64,000 bases of DNA, taken from the NCBI RefSeq assembly GCF_000633535.1, contig NZ_AYMR01000011.1:248001-312000 (forward strand), written 5' to 3'. Positions 1 to 7,962 of this stretch are shown one piece after another. The notes under the pieces are model-generated. The model did not search any database. It was given only the letters and a program-made list of their open reading frames with translations, and was not told the origin of the DNA. Positions within the stretch are counted from its first letter, which is position 1; every line of letters starts with the position of its first letter. Made by a program: the position numbers and the translations under genes. The DNA comes from Leifsonia aquatica H1aii. GTDB lineage: Bacteria > Actinomycetota > Actinomycetes > Actinomycetales > Microbacteriaceae.

Positions 1-296
1 TGGTTGCCCATGACCCACACGATCCGCGAGCCGAGACGCTCCGCCACCGGCTCCACCAGCTCCCGCAGCCGGGCGTACGCGCCGGGCTGTCCGCGGTCGG
101 CGAGATCGCCGGTGAAGACGATCGCGTCCGGCCTCCCGCCCGAGGACTCGACCTCGTCGAGCAGTGCGCGCAGGTGCGCTTCGCTGTCGACGGATCCATA
201 GAGCCGTTCCCCGCCTGCGAGCAGGTGGGTGTCGCTGATGTGCAGCAGGAAGTGGTCGGGCCGCGGGTACTCCGCGATTCGCGTCTTCACCCGCAC
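1..296 (-). CDS. metallophosphoesterase (calcineurin-like, CpdA/GpdQ type), 3' part missing at window edge
   Basis: Read on the minus strand, the frame gives an N-terminal segment ending in H-I-S-D-T-H-L-L, then F-T-G-D-L-A-D-R-G and, at the window edge, V-M-G-N-H. These are the first three metal-binding blocks (DxH, GDxxDxG, GNH) of class III cyclic-nucleotide phosphodiesterase-type metallophosphoesterases, which hydrolyse phosphodiesters with two bound metals. The remaining C-terminal half lies outside the window. A stop codon lies upstream in frame and the first usable starts are GTG at 296 and GTG at 290; neither has a strong ribosome binding site. A PHO-box-like direct repeat lies immediately upstream, which suggests phosphate-starvation control, although it is so close that the true start could be a few codons further in. 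The substrate cannot be told from sequence. Confidence 0.85.
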   Translation of the reverse strand, partial: MRVKTRIAEYPRPDHFLLHISDTHLLAGGERLYGSVDSEAHLRALLDEVESSGGRPDAIVFTGDLADRGQPGAYARLRELVEPVAERLGSRIVWVMGN

Positions 297-307
297 AGTC
301 CACCACC

Positions 308-329
308 GCCGGCTGAACGGACCGTGAAC
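308..329 (-). promoter_or_regulatory. PHO box-like direct repeat upstream of metallophosphoesterase
   Basis: Read on the minus strand there are two adjacent 11-nt units, GTTCACGGTCC and GTTCAGCCGGC. The spacing and the GTTCA core match the direct-repeat PHO boxes bound by PhoP in actinobacteria. The first unit is nearly identical to that of the repeat upstream of the alkaline phosphatase in this window (positions 9890-9911). It lies 12 to 33 bases before the chosen start. Confidence 0.6.
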
Positions 330-427
330 GTGAGCGGCGTGGCGCCCGGAAGCCGGCGAGACCGTGGAACGCGATCTTCTTCATTTCAGGCTCTTCCACC
401 GGCCCGATCGCGGAGTTAGCATGCAGC

Positions 428-685
428 ATGAGCATCGTGGACAATGGCGGCAGGCCGGTCCGGGCGCGGCGGCGCTCCGAGGCGCATCACGAGGACTTCG
501 TCGCGGTGCCCTACCTGCGGCAGGGTCAGTCCATCTCCCTGATCCGATGGACGCGCGACGCGTCCGGCTGGACGTACACGACCCTGCTCGTCGAGTACCG
601 CTACCGCGACGACGCGGACTGGCACGTCGTCGCCGACGGCGAGAACACCCGGATGAGCCGCGACGTGTGGGCGATCTTCACCTGA
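428..685 (+). CDS. hypothetical protein, 85 aa
   Basis: A short soluble protein without signal peptide or membrane segment. It is rich in Arg, Asp and aromatic residues (several Trp and Tyr in the second half), suggesting a small beta-rich fold. I do not recognise the family. The ATG at 428 is the first start after the bidirectional gap shared with the metallophosphoesterase; no strong ribosome binding site is seen. The codon pattern (G/C in third positions) fits a real gene. Confidence 0.6.
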   Translation: MSIVDNGGRPVRARRRSEAHHEDFVAVPYLRQGQSISLIRWTRDASGWTYTTLLVEYRYRDDADWHVVADGENTRMSRDVWAIFT

Positions 686-760
686 CCGGATCTTGCCAAG
701 GCCGCCCTCACGGGCGTTGGATGCTTCGTGAGACCGGTGAACCGAACGAAGGGGCCAGCG

Positions 761-1066
761 ATGTCCGCCAGTGAGCTCGAGATGTCCAGCGTCCGGTACC
801 CCTACCGCGACCGCATCTACCACGTCGAGAAGAAGGCGCCCGGGGTGTGGGTGGTGCTGGACGACTCCCACGCCGAACTGGGCACCCTGGTGCGCGTGGC
901 CCCCGAGGGCGAAGAGCACGAGCCCGTCTTCGGGACCATTCCCCCCGGACAGACCGAGACCCTGCGCGAGGGATCGGATTGGCGCACGCTGGTCGGCTCG
1001 ATCATCAACGAGGTGCTCGACGCCGGCCCCGAACCCGGCGGCACCGGAAATCTCGGCGGCTCGTGA
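761..1066 (+). CDS. hypothetical protein, 101 aa
   Basis: A small soluble protein of unknown family. The start at 761 is chosen because an AAGGGG ribosome binding site sits eight bases before it; an upstream in-frame ATG at 728 lacks one. The middle segment (about residues 20-60) alternates hydrophobic and polar residues and contains a W-V-V-L-D-D-S stretch, consistent with a compact alpha/beta fold. It ends with a Gly-rich tail. It is followed 68 bases later by a small membrane-protein gene in the same direction. Confidence 0.65.
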   Translation: MSASELEMSSVRYPYRDRIYHVEKKAPGVWVVLDDSHAELGTLVRVAPEGEEHEPVFGTIPPGQTETLREGSDWRTLVGSIINEVLDAGPEPGGTGNLGGS

Positions 1067-1134
1067 TCGGACCCGCTGCGCGACCGGCCGCCAGGGTCAG
1101 CCCGCACGGAGCCGCGGCGAGTACGATACCCGGG

Positions 1135-1332
1135 ATGAATGCGGCGCTGCGCAGGACCCTCGGCTGGATCGCTGCCGTGCTGCTGAACGTGGGCGCGCTG
1201 CTGTTCGTCGTCGGCCTCATCGTGCCGCGCGCCGGAGGCGAGGTGTCGGTGCTCGCTCTGGGCATCGGGCTCTGCGTGGCCGGGCTCGCGGTCGGCGCGG
1301 GCTGGCTGTACGGCGGCCGCCGCGACGCCTGA
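1135..1332 (+). CDS. small membrane protein, 65 aa, two TM segments
   Basis: Two hydrophobic stretches (about residues 10-30 and 36-59) separated by a short R-A-G-G-E turn, ending in a positively charged R-R tail, predict a small hairpin inner-membrane protein. The ATG at 1135 follows a CCCGGG context rather than a clear Shine-Dalgarno. The family is not recognised. A strong hairpin lies about 55 bases after the stop. Confidence 0.6.
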   Translation: MNAALRRTLGWIAAVLLNVGALLFVVGLIVPRAGGEVSVLALGIGLCVAGLAVGAGWLYGGRRDA

Positions 1333-1386
1333 CGTCGCGCGCGGGCGACAGCGGCGGTCGCGCGGGCGATGGCACGCCACGGCGAG

Positions 1387-1418
1387 CGGCCCCGCCCGGG
1401 ATGACGAGGGCGGGGCCG
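1387..1418. terminator. bidirectional hairpin terminator between convergent genes
   Basis: Perfect 11-bp stem: CGGCCCCGCCC at 1387-1397 and its complement at 1408-1418, with a 10-nt loop. It lies between the small membrane-protein gene (plus, ending 1332) and a minus-strand gene ending at 1455, so it can serve both. Confidence 0.65.
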
Positions 1419-1454
1419 CGGCCGTGACCGGCCGTCGTGACCGGTGGTCTGTGC

Positions 1455-1799
1455 TCAGTCCGGCGGCTCCGTCCCCTTCACCAGGTCGGGATTCGAGGGC
1501 TGCTGGGCCGGGTCGAACTCGGCGGGCGGGGGCTCCGCGCCGTCGCCGCCCCGATCGGCACCGGCGGTCACGTCTTCGGCCCCTTCCGGGGTCACGCCGG
1601 TCTCACCGGCACCGCTGACATCGTCGGCCTCCCGTCTGGGCTCGGCCTGCTCCGCCGGCCCGGTCGTCTCGGCCGGTTCGGATGTGTCGGCCGTCTCGGA
1701 CGCCTGCGCGTCGTGGTCGCCGCCCTCGAAGCGTTCCGGCCGGTCCTCGGCAGGGACCCCCTCGCTGTCCGCATTCTGCAGGCCGCTCGTGTCGCTCAT
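1455..1799 (-). CDS. acidic low-complexity protein, 114 aa
   Basis: Composed almost entirely of Asp, Glu, Ala, Pro, Gly and Thr, with no hydrophobic segment, so it is probably intrinsically disordered. The start at 1799 has a strong GGAGGAG ribosome binding site eight bases upstream, which supports it being translated. It lies 24 bases downstream of another short acidic protein that also begins M-S-D, so the two are probably an operon of related disordered proteins. No function can be assigned. Confidence 0.6.
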   Translation of the reverse strand: MSDTSGLQNADSEGVPAEDRPERFEGGDHDAQASETADTSEPAETTGPAEQAEPRREADDVSGAGETGVTPEGAEDVTAGADRGGDGAEPPPAEFDPAQQPSNPDLVKGTEPPD

Positions 1800-1823
1800 G
1801 CGCTGCTCCTCCCGAGTCCCCCG

Positions 1824-2036
1824 CTAGGGGGCGCCCTCTTCGCTGTACGGCGTGACCGCGTCGTCCTCGCCCGCGTCGTCGACCCTGTCGGGGTCGAGGT
1901 CGCCGATGACGTCCTGGATCATGTTCTGATCGGCGGTCGGCTCGGCCGAACCCCCATCGTCTCCGTGGAGGTCGCCGGCCAGCCCGTTCGTGGGGTCGTG
2001 GCCGACCACCGGCTCCTGCTCCGTCGAATCGCTCAT
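1824..2036 (-). CDS. acidic low-complexity protein, 70 aa
   Basis: A short Asp/Glu-rich protein starting M-S-D-S-T, with a central segment rich in Asp and Gly and the sequence M-I-Q-D-V-I-G-D-L. The ATG at 2036 is preceded by a GGGGTC stretch. An upstream ATG at 2072 in the same frame would overlap the terminator hairpin of the beta-glucosidase gene and is less likely. It is the first gene of a two-gene unit with the next acidic protein. Confidence 0.55.
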   Translation of the reverse strand: MSDSTEQEPVVGHDPTNGLAGDLHGDDGGSAEPTADQNMIQDVIGDLDPDRVDDAGEDDAVTPYSEEGAP

Positions 2037-2052
2037 GACCCCACGAAACGCC

Positions 2053-2080
2053 GAACCCCCCTGCTCTCGCAAGGGGGTTC
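2053..2080 (-). terminator. hairpin terminator of the GH3 beta-glucosidase gene
   Basis: GAACCCCC (2053-2060) pairs with GGGGGTTC (2073-2080) around a 12-nt loop, 25 bases after the beta-glucosidase stop on the minus strand. A short T run (GTTTC) follows on that strand. Confidence 0.65.
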
Positions 2081-2104
2081 ACCGCACCGTCGGAGCGGCG
2101 TAGC

Positions 2105-4351
2105 TTAGGCGTTCGCCGCGGCGACCAACTGATCGAGCTGCTCGGGCGAGACGGCGTTGCCGGAGAAGCCGATCGCACGGATGAGCGGGATGCCCTCGGC
2201 CATGCGCCGCAGGCCCGGGTCGGCGAGCATGGCTCCCACGGCCGCATCGCCCGTCTGCGCGAGGGCGGCGCCGAGCACCTGGGCGCCGACCGGGTGGGAC
2301 AGCCACTCGCCGATCGTGGACTCGACGGACAACGGGACGGCCTTGCCGTCTCCGGACAGGGCGACCGTCACCGTGCCGCGCAGGTCGCGGGACGAGGCCC
2401 CGACCGAGACGACGTACTCGCCGCCCTCGACGATCCAGCCGGCGAGGTCGGTGTCGTAGTACGCGAGGTCGTCGGCGGGGATCTCGATGACGACGCTCGC
2501 GGTGGCGCCGGCCGCGACCGCGACGTTCGCGAAGCCTTTGAGCTCGCGCACCGGCCGGGTCACGGCGGACCCGGGGACGGACACGTAGACCTGCACGACC
2601 TCGCGGCCGTCGCGATCGCCGCTGTTGGTGACGTCGACGGCGACGCGGATGCCGCCGTCGGCCGTCGCCTCGACCGTGGGAGCGCCGAAGTCGAACGTCG
2701 TGTACGAGAGCCCGTGGCCGAACGGGAAGCTGACGGCCACCTCCCGCGCGTCGACGTCGCGATAGCCGACGAACAACCCCTCGCCGTAGCGCACGTGACC
2801 CTTCTCGCCGGGGAAGTTGATCGACGCCGCGGTGTCCCCGAGGTGCGCGATCACGGTCTCCGCCAGACGGCCGGACGGGTTCACGACGCCGAAGAGCACG
2901 TCGGCGACGGCCCCGCCGCCGGCCTGGCCGAGCAGCCAGCCCTCGACGATCGCGGGAACGCGCTCGGCCCAGCCGGAGACGCGCACGACACCGCCGTTGG
3001 AGAGCACGACGACGACCCGCGGGTTGGCGCTGAGCACGGCCTCGAGCAGCTCGGTCTGCGCCGCGGGCAGCTCGATGTGCTCGCGGTCGAAGCCCTCGGA
3101 CTCGTCCTCGCCGGGCAGCCCCAGGAACAGCAGCACGTCGTCGGCGGCGGTCGCGGCCGCCACGGCCTCCGCGGTGAGCGTCGCGGCGTCGCCGGCGCCG
3201 TCCAGCGCATAGCCGGCGGCGAAGGTCACCTCCGCGTCTCCGGCGAGCGCACGGAGCTCGTCGAGCGCGTTGTCGAGCCGGGTCGGGACGATCTGCGACG
3301 AGCCGGCACCCTGATAGCGCGGAGTGCGGGCGAACTCGCCCACGACGGCGATGCGTCGACCGGCACCGGCGGAGAGCGGCAGCACCCCGTCGTTCTTCAG
3401 CAGGACGATGCTGCGGCCGGCGACCTCGCGGGCGAGGGCGTGGTGCGCGTCCACGTCGTAGGAAGCGTCCGCATCGGCGTTGTCGACGGCCTTCTGCACG
3501 AGGTCGATGACACGCTGCGCGCCGGTGTCGAGCACGCCCTCGTCGAGCGATCCGTCGCGCACCGCCGCGACGAGCTGAGCGTCGGTCACGCCTCCGGACG
3601 ACGGCATCTCGAGATCGAGACCGGCGACCAGAGCGGAGACCCGGTCGTTGACGGCACCCCAGTCGGAGACGACGAGGCCCTCGAAGCCCCACTCGTCGCG
3701 CAGGACCTTCGTGAGCAGCCACGGGTCCTCGCTGGCGTAGACGCCGTTGATCCGGTTGTACGAGCACATGACGGTCCAAGGCTGGGCATCCTGGACGACG
3801 CGCTGGAAGCCGCGCAGGTAGATCTCGCGCAGCGGGCGCTCGTCGACGTCGGCGCTCACCCGCATCCGGTCGGTCTCCTGGTTGTTGGCCGCGAAGTGCT
3901 TGAGGGAGGCTCCGACGCCCTGCGACTGCAGGCCGCGGACGAGGGCCGCCCCCAGCCGGCCGCTGACGATCGGGTCCTCGGAGAGGTACTCGAAGTTGCG
4001 ACCGCAGAGCGGGGAGCGCTTGATGTTGATGCCCGGGCCGAGCAGCACCCCGACACCCTCGGCCTTCGCCTCCTCGCCGAGGGCGGCGCCGACCCGCGCG
4101 AGGAGGTCGGCATCCCACGTCGAGCCGAGCGCGACCGCCGGAGGGAAGCAGGTGGCGGGCACGCTGTCGCCGATGCCGAGGTGGTCGCCGCCCTGGCTCT
4201 GCTTGCGCACCCCGTGCGGGCCGTCGGTGAGGTAGATGGAGGGGATGCCGACGCGCTGCACGGCCTCGGTCTCCCAGAAGCTCGCGCCGGAGGTGATCGA
4301 CGCCTTCTCCTCGGTGGTCAGTTCGGATGCGCGGACGAGACGGTCGACCAT
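2105..4351 (-). CDS. glycoside hydrolase family 3 beta-glucosidase, 748 aa
   Basis: A cytoplasmic GH3 enzyme (no signal peptide) expected to release terminal beta-glucosyl or related residues from oligosaccharides. The N-terminal TIM-barrel domain carries the substrate-binding K151-H152 in S-L-K-H-F and the nucleophile D230 in V-V-S-D-W-G. The second alpha/beta domain spans about residues 300-510, and the C-terminal fibronectin-III-like domain is marked by F-P-F-G-H-G-L-S-Y near residue 560. Length is normal for the family. The ATG at 4351 has a strong AAGGAGA ribosome binding site. It stands alone with its own terminator; the 85-bp upstream gap is unusually AT-rich for this genome (TTAAAAC, GTTGTAAGG) and is the likely promoter. 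Confidence 0.92.
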   Translation of the reverse strand: MVDRLVRASELTTEEKASITSGASFWETEAVQRVGIPSIYLTDGPHGVRKQSQGGDHLGIGDSVPATCFPPAVALGSTWDADLLARVGAALGEEAKAEGVGVLLGPGINIKRSPLCGRNFEYLSEDPIVSGRLGAALVRGLQSQGVGASLKHFAANNQETDRMRVSADVDERPLREIYLRGFQRVVQDAQPWTVMCSYNRINGVYASEDPWLLTKVLRDEWGFEGLVVSDWGAVNDRVSALVAGLDLEMPSSGGVTDAQLVAAVRDGSLDEGVLDTGAQRVIDLVQKAVDNADADASYDVDAHHALAREVAGRSIVLLKNDGVLPLSAGAGRRIAVVGEFARTPRYQGAGSSQIVPTRLDNALDELRALAGDAEVTFAAGYALDGAGDAATLTAEAVAAATAADDVLLFLGLPGEDESEGFDREHIELPAAQTELLEAVLSANPRVVVVLSNGGVVRVSGWAERVPAIVEGWLLGQAGGGAVADVLFGVVNPSGRLAETVIAHLGDTAASINFPGEKGHVRYGEGLFVGYRDVDAREVAVSFPFGHGLSYTTFDFGAPTVEATADGGIRVAVDVTNSGDRDGREVVQVYVSVPGSAVTRPVRELKGFANVAVAAGATASVVIEIPADDLAYYDTDLAGWIVEGGEYVVSVGASSRDLRGTVTVALSGDGKAVPLSVESTIGEWLSHPVGAQVLGAALAQTGDAAVGAMLADPGLRRMAEGIPLIRAIGFSGNAVSPEQLDQLVAAANA

Positions 4352-4436
4352 GGTTCTCCTTCGATGCGGTCGGGCTGGTGGGCAATACCTTACAACACTC
4401 GGTTTTAACGGCGGGAGGGTTCCCAGGGAGTTCCCG

Positions 4437-7301
4437 TCAGATCCTCCGCGACAGGTCGCGCAGGGCGGTCATGTACTGGGCCGATGCGGGGTACCCGGGG
4501 TGCGTCGCCACCTTCACGAGATAGCGCGCCGGACCGAACTCGTCGGCGCCGCGATCGATGTCGTTGTCGTCGTACGAGTCGTCGGGGAAGCCGAGGTAGT
4601 CGGTGCGCCGCCAGAGGTTGATCCAGGCGATCTCGCCGTCCGGCTGCGTGAGCAGCTCCCGCAGGGTCGGCTCGGGCCCGTCGCCCGGCCGCTGCACCGG
4701 GGGCCGGGTCTGGTCCCGGTTGACCTGACGCAGCCACGGATCGGCGCTCCACAGCGACGGGCCGGCGCTCTTGCGCACCCCGAGCACGTCGCCCCCGAAC
4801 AGCTCGGGGAAGAACCGGCCGAAGAACGCCCGCAACTGCGTGCCGTAGGTCAGCAGGCCCACGTTGCGCAGGCCGTCCTTCGTGTCCGCTCCCAGGGTGA
4901 AGAGACAGGAGACGGCGAGGACGCCGCCGAGACTGTGCGCGCTCAGGACGACCTTGCGCCGCTGCGGGGTGCCGAGTGCGGCGAGCTCGTCGTCGGCCTT
5001 CTGCGCCTCGGTGCGCAGATCGCGCCCGTCGACGACCTTGCCCGCCATCAGATCGGTCTCCAGCCACGCCACGACCCGGCCGCGCAGCTCCGGGATGACC
5101 CGCTCGGCGTAGCACGGCGGACCGTACGGATGACCGGCCCGGGGGAGGAAGCACATCAGGTCCCACATCACACCGATCGGGCGTTCCTTGGTGGTGATGG
5201 CGTTCTCGGCGATGGTGACGATGGCCGTCACGGCGATCAGGCCGAGGGCAGGAAGGGCGAAGTCGAGCAGGGCGGTCGGGCGCCAGGTGTCGGGGAAGGA
5301 GACGGCGACGGCGCAGCCGACGGCGAGCAGACCGGCGAGCGCCCCGAGGATCGGTTCCCCGCGATGGAAGAGCCCGGCGAAACGGCGTGCATGCAGCATC
5401 CGCGTGGTCAGCTTGCCTGCGGAGGACGACACCGGCACGTGCCCGTCGCGATAGCGACGCAACGGTGCCCGCACCGGTCGGCCGCCCTCGGTGCGCGGCG
5501 TCGTGAATCGCGGCGTGGTGCGCATCCGGGCTGCGGCGACGGCCCCGACCAGCAGCAGGAGCAGCACGGCCAGGACGGGCACGGTGCTGCCGAAGTTGCG
5601 GTAGGCGCCCGGCGTCAGCAGGGCGGCGTCGCCGGGGGCGAGTGGGCAGACCGGGACGGCACCGGGCGAGCTGAGCCAGCATTGCGCGCCCAGCACGAGC
5701 AGCGTGGAGAGCAGCATCCCTCCACCGAGCGAGAGCAGCAAGACGACACCGGGACCGGTTCCGCTCCATCCCTCGTATCGGAGCACCTCCCGGCGACGGG
5801 TGCGCGACGGACCGAACGCGATGATCAGCGCGAGCGCGAGCAGAGCGAGGACGCACACCCCGTACGCGATGAGCGACGGCGGTTCCGGAGCCATCCCGCT
5901 CGGCGTCAGGATCACGGCGAAGGCGACGGCGAGCCCGGCCACCACGACCAGGACGATGCACGACACGGCGGGCAGCCACTCCTTCACCCGCGCGGCCGAG
6001 TCCGGCCATTCGGGAAGCCGCCTCCAGCCGAGGGCGGAGAGCGCGATCGCGAGCAGCACACCCGTCACGATCGCCGGCGAGACGACGAGTCCGAGGAACG
6101 GGACGCGGGCGTAGTTCAAGTGCTGGTCGGGCAGCGCGACGACCACGAACACGAACACGTAGACGACAGCGGCCCCCAGCAGCGTCCAGCCCGCCCACGA
6201 CTCGCGCCTGCGCAGGGTGCGCCGCACCCGGTTGCGGCGTGCAGCGGCCGAGAGCTGCGCCCCGGGTCGGGTCACGGTGTCGGTGTCGGCCATGACGCGG
6301 GCGATCGTGACCACCAGGCCGAGCGCCGCCACGACGACCGCGGCCGAGACCCACCAGCGGGCCAGCGGAGCGGGGTCCGTTCCCCAGCAGGCGGCCGGGA
6401 GGCGGCTGCTGCCGCCGGAGCAGGCGGCGAACACGTTGTCCCACCCCAGCAGCACCGTGACCAGGAAGAGGGAGCCGGCCAGGTGGAGCAGCTCGGAAGG
6501 GAGCTTCACCCGCGTCATGCCCCAGAAGCCTTCCGTCGCCAGCGGCGTGCGTCCGTTCGGCGCGGATGCCGACGCCCCACCCCGCTCCTCCGCGTGCCGC
6601 ATCTTGTCCACCGTCCCGAAGATCCCTGCCTCGTAGCGGGTGCGGGCGGTGTGCGAGACGACCAGCAGGACCACGACACCGAGGACCGGGACCAGCGACA
6701 GCATGGCCAGCCGGATGCCGCGGCGGTCGAAGTCGGGCAGGGCGAAGAAGTCGTTCAGCCAGCCCGGCATCGACGGGCAGGAGGCGGTGCCGGCGAGGCA
6801 CTGCGAGCCGATCAGGTCCAGGCTCACCGAGGCCAGCGCGCAGACGTAGAGCAGCGTCAGGCACAGGGCGAAGACACGCAGCGCGGCCGCACCCCGGCCC
6901 GCCTTCCACTCCCCGGCGACGGTCTGCCGGGGGATGCGCCGCGTCCAGTACGCGGTGTTGCACAGCCCGAACGGGAGGATGAGCAGCCAGGCGAGCTGCA
7001 CGAAGAACTGTCCGATGATCACGAGGGCTCCGCCGCCGTACCGGGCCATCAGCCCCCACGAGTACCCCTCGCGCCGGATCCGCGTCGGGGGATAGGCCGG
7101 GTCGGTGGGATCGACCGGATCGACCGTGGGGACGAAGAAGCCGCCGTACTCGTCGGCCTGGTCCGGGCGCACGTCGCCGACGGGGACGCCCAGCATCTCC
7201 GCGGGCGGTGTGTTCTTGATGCCGTGGATGCGCAGCTCGAGGATGTTCGGCTCCCGGGAGCCGTCACGACCCGCGCCGAACACCGTGGTGAACCAGCCCA
7301 T
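4437..7301 (-). CDS. large polytopic membrane protein with alpha/beta-hydrolase (lipase-like) motif, 954 aa
   Basis: About thirteen strongly hydrophobic segments between residues roughly 65 and 730 predict a multi-pass membrane protein. The soluble N-terminus has I-L-E-L-R-I-H-G-I-K-N-T, the opening strand and oxyanion region typical of lipase-like alpha/beta hydrolases. The C-terminal soluble part contains V-V-L-S-A-H-S-L-G-G-V-L, a nucleophile-elbow sequence (A-H-S-L-G), so the hydrolase fold appears to be split around a membrane domain. Substrate is unknown; a lipid is a reasonable guess. The start at 7301 is preferred over longer in-frame starts because GAGGT lies just upstream and the longer versions add a low-quality basic stretch. 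A convergent arrangement with the GH3 promoter region follows. Confidence 0.75.
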   Translation of the reverse strand: MGWFTTVFGAGRDGSREPNILELRIHGIKNTPPAEMLGVPVGDVRPDQADEYGGFFVPTVDPVDPTDPAYPPTRIRREGYSWGLMARYGGGALVIIGQFFVQLAWLLILPFGLCNTAYWTRRIPRQTVAGEWKAGRGAAALRVFALCLTLLYVCALASVSLDLIGSQCLAGTASCPSMPGWLNDFFALPDFDRRGIRLAMLSLVPVLGVVVLLVVSHTARTRYEAGIFGTVDKMRHAEERGGASASAPNGRTPLATEGFWGMTRVKLPSELLHLAGSLFLVTVLLGWDNVFAACSGGSSRLPAACWGTDPAPLARWWVSAAVVVAALGLVVTIARVMADTDTVTRPGAQLSAAARRNRVRRTLRRRESWAGWTLLGAAVVYVFVFVVVALPDQHLNYARVPFLGLVVSPAIVTGVLLAIALSALGWRRLPEWPDSAARVKEWLPAVSCIVLVVVAGLAVAFAVILTPSGMAPEPPSLIAYGVCVLALLALALIIAFGPSRTRRREVLRYEGWSGTGPGVVLLLSLGGGMLLSTLLVLGAQCWLSSPGAVPVCPLAPGDAALLTPGAYRNFGSTVPVLAVLLLLLVGAVAAARMRTTPRFTTPRTEGGRPVRAPLRRYRDGHVPVSSSAGKLTTRMLHARRFAGLFHRGEPILGALAGLLAVGCAVAVSFPDTWRPTALLDFALPALGLIAVTAIVTIAENAITTKERPIGVMWDLMCFLPRAGHPYGPPCYAERVIPELRGRVVAWLETDLMAGKVVDGRDLRTEAQKADDELAALGTPQRRKVVLSAHSLGGVLAVSCLFTLGADTKDGLRNVGLLTYGTQLRAFFGRFFPELFGGDVLGVRKSAGPSLWSADPWLRQVNRDQTRPPVQRPGDGPEPTLRELLTQPDGEIAWINLWRRTDYLGFPDDSYDDNDIDRGADEFGPARYLVKVATHPGYPASAQYMTALRDLSRRI

Positions 7302-7430
7302 GAGACCTCCCGCGCGACACCGCCGACGCGCGCAGGGTACCGCCGGGCGGGGGCCCGCGGCCAGCCTCCGCCGCCCGCGGGTTCGATCCCGCTCTACACG
7401 CGGAGGCTCGCGGGGCGTAGTGTCTGCTGC

Positions 7431-7670
7431 ATGAGCACCCCAGCAGAGCCGGCCGGCGAGTCGCGCGAGAACCTCGAGGGCAGCTACACCGAGGTCGACG
7501 GCGAGCAGCCCCACGAGCGCACCGTCCACGGTCAGTACACCGAGACCGAGGACAACCCCGGACCCGAGACCGACGTCGAGGGAACCTACACGGACGTCGA
7601 CGAGTCCGCGGACGCCCCGCAGGGCGAGTACACGGATTCCGACGAGCCGACGGAGTCCGACGCGCCGTAG
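7431..7670 (+). CDS. acidic repeat protein, 79 aa, four G-x-Y-T motifs
   Basis: The protein consists of four repeats built on the motif G-[SQTE]-Y-T-[ED]-x-[DE]: E-G-S-Y-T-E-V-D, H-G-Q-Y-T-E-T-E, E-G-T-Y-T-D-V-D and Q-G-E-Y-T-D-S-D, separated by acidic Pro/Asn-rich linkers. There are no hydrophobic segments and only a handful of basic residues. The ATG at 7431 is the only start consistent with the repeat frame. Divergent from the large membrane protein gene. No family is recognised; the regular spacing could indicate a peptide precursor, a metal/calcium-binding disordered protein or a phospho-target. Confidence 0.7.
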   Translation: MSTPAEPAGESRENLEGSYTEVDGEQPHERTVHGQYTETEDNPGPETDVEGTYTDVDESADAPQGEYTDSDEPTESDAP

Positions 7671-7697
7671 GCCTCGCGACGAACGCGGGGAGGCGGC

Positions 7698-7865
7698 CTA
7701 GCGGGTCGCCTTCTTGATCTTCTTGCGCGTCTTCTTCACGTTCGGGTCGTTCCAGAACGAGGTCACCGCGCTGACGATCTGCTCGTAGCGGTCACGGCCC
7801 GCTCGCGCGCCGAGCACGTAGGCCACGACGATCACGATCAGAACGAGGAAAGTCTTGAAGCGCAT
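7698..7865 (-). CDS. small membrane-anchored basic protein (YtxH-like), 55 aa
   Basis: One N-terminal membrane segment (about residues 3-19, L-V-L-I-V-I-V-V-A-Y-V-L) followed by G-A-R-A-G-R-D-R-Y and a Lys-rich tail ending K-K-I-K-K-A-T-R. The glycine-rich exit from the membrane and charged helix resemble YtxH-type small proteins. The ATG at 7865 has an excellent AGGAGGA ribosome binding site, which rules out the longer upstream start. Confidence 0.65.
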   Translation of the reverse strand: MRFKTFLVLIVIVVAYVLGARAGRDRYEQIVSAVTSFWNDPNVKKTRKKIKKATR

Positions 7866-7914
7866 CCGGTCCTCCTGAGTCCTTGGGGCCGACAGTATCC
7901 CCGGACACGACATC

Positions 7915-7943
7915 GCGCCACCCCGGACCGGCCGGGATGGCGC
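7915..7943 (-). terminator. hairpin terminator of the alkaline phosphatase gene
   Basis: Arms 7915-7926 (GCGCCACCCCGG) and 7932-7943 (CCGGGATGGCGC) pair over 12 positions; the single mismatch becomes a G-U wobble in the minus-strand RNA, which fits a terminator for the phosphatase gene ending at 7963. Confidence 0.6.
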
Positions 7944-7962
7944 GACGACGATCAGGCGGGCG

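Noticed and set aside
4236-7670. A 1144-codon open frame on the plus strand
   Set aside because: It is antisense to the large membrane-protein gene; the translation is Arg/Gly/His-rich without domains, as expected for the shadow frame of a high-GC gene.
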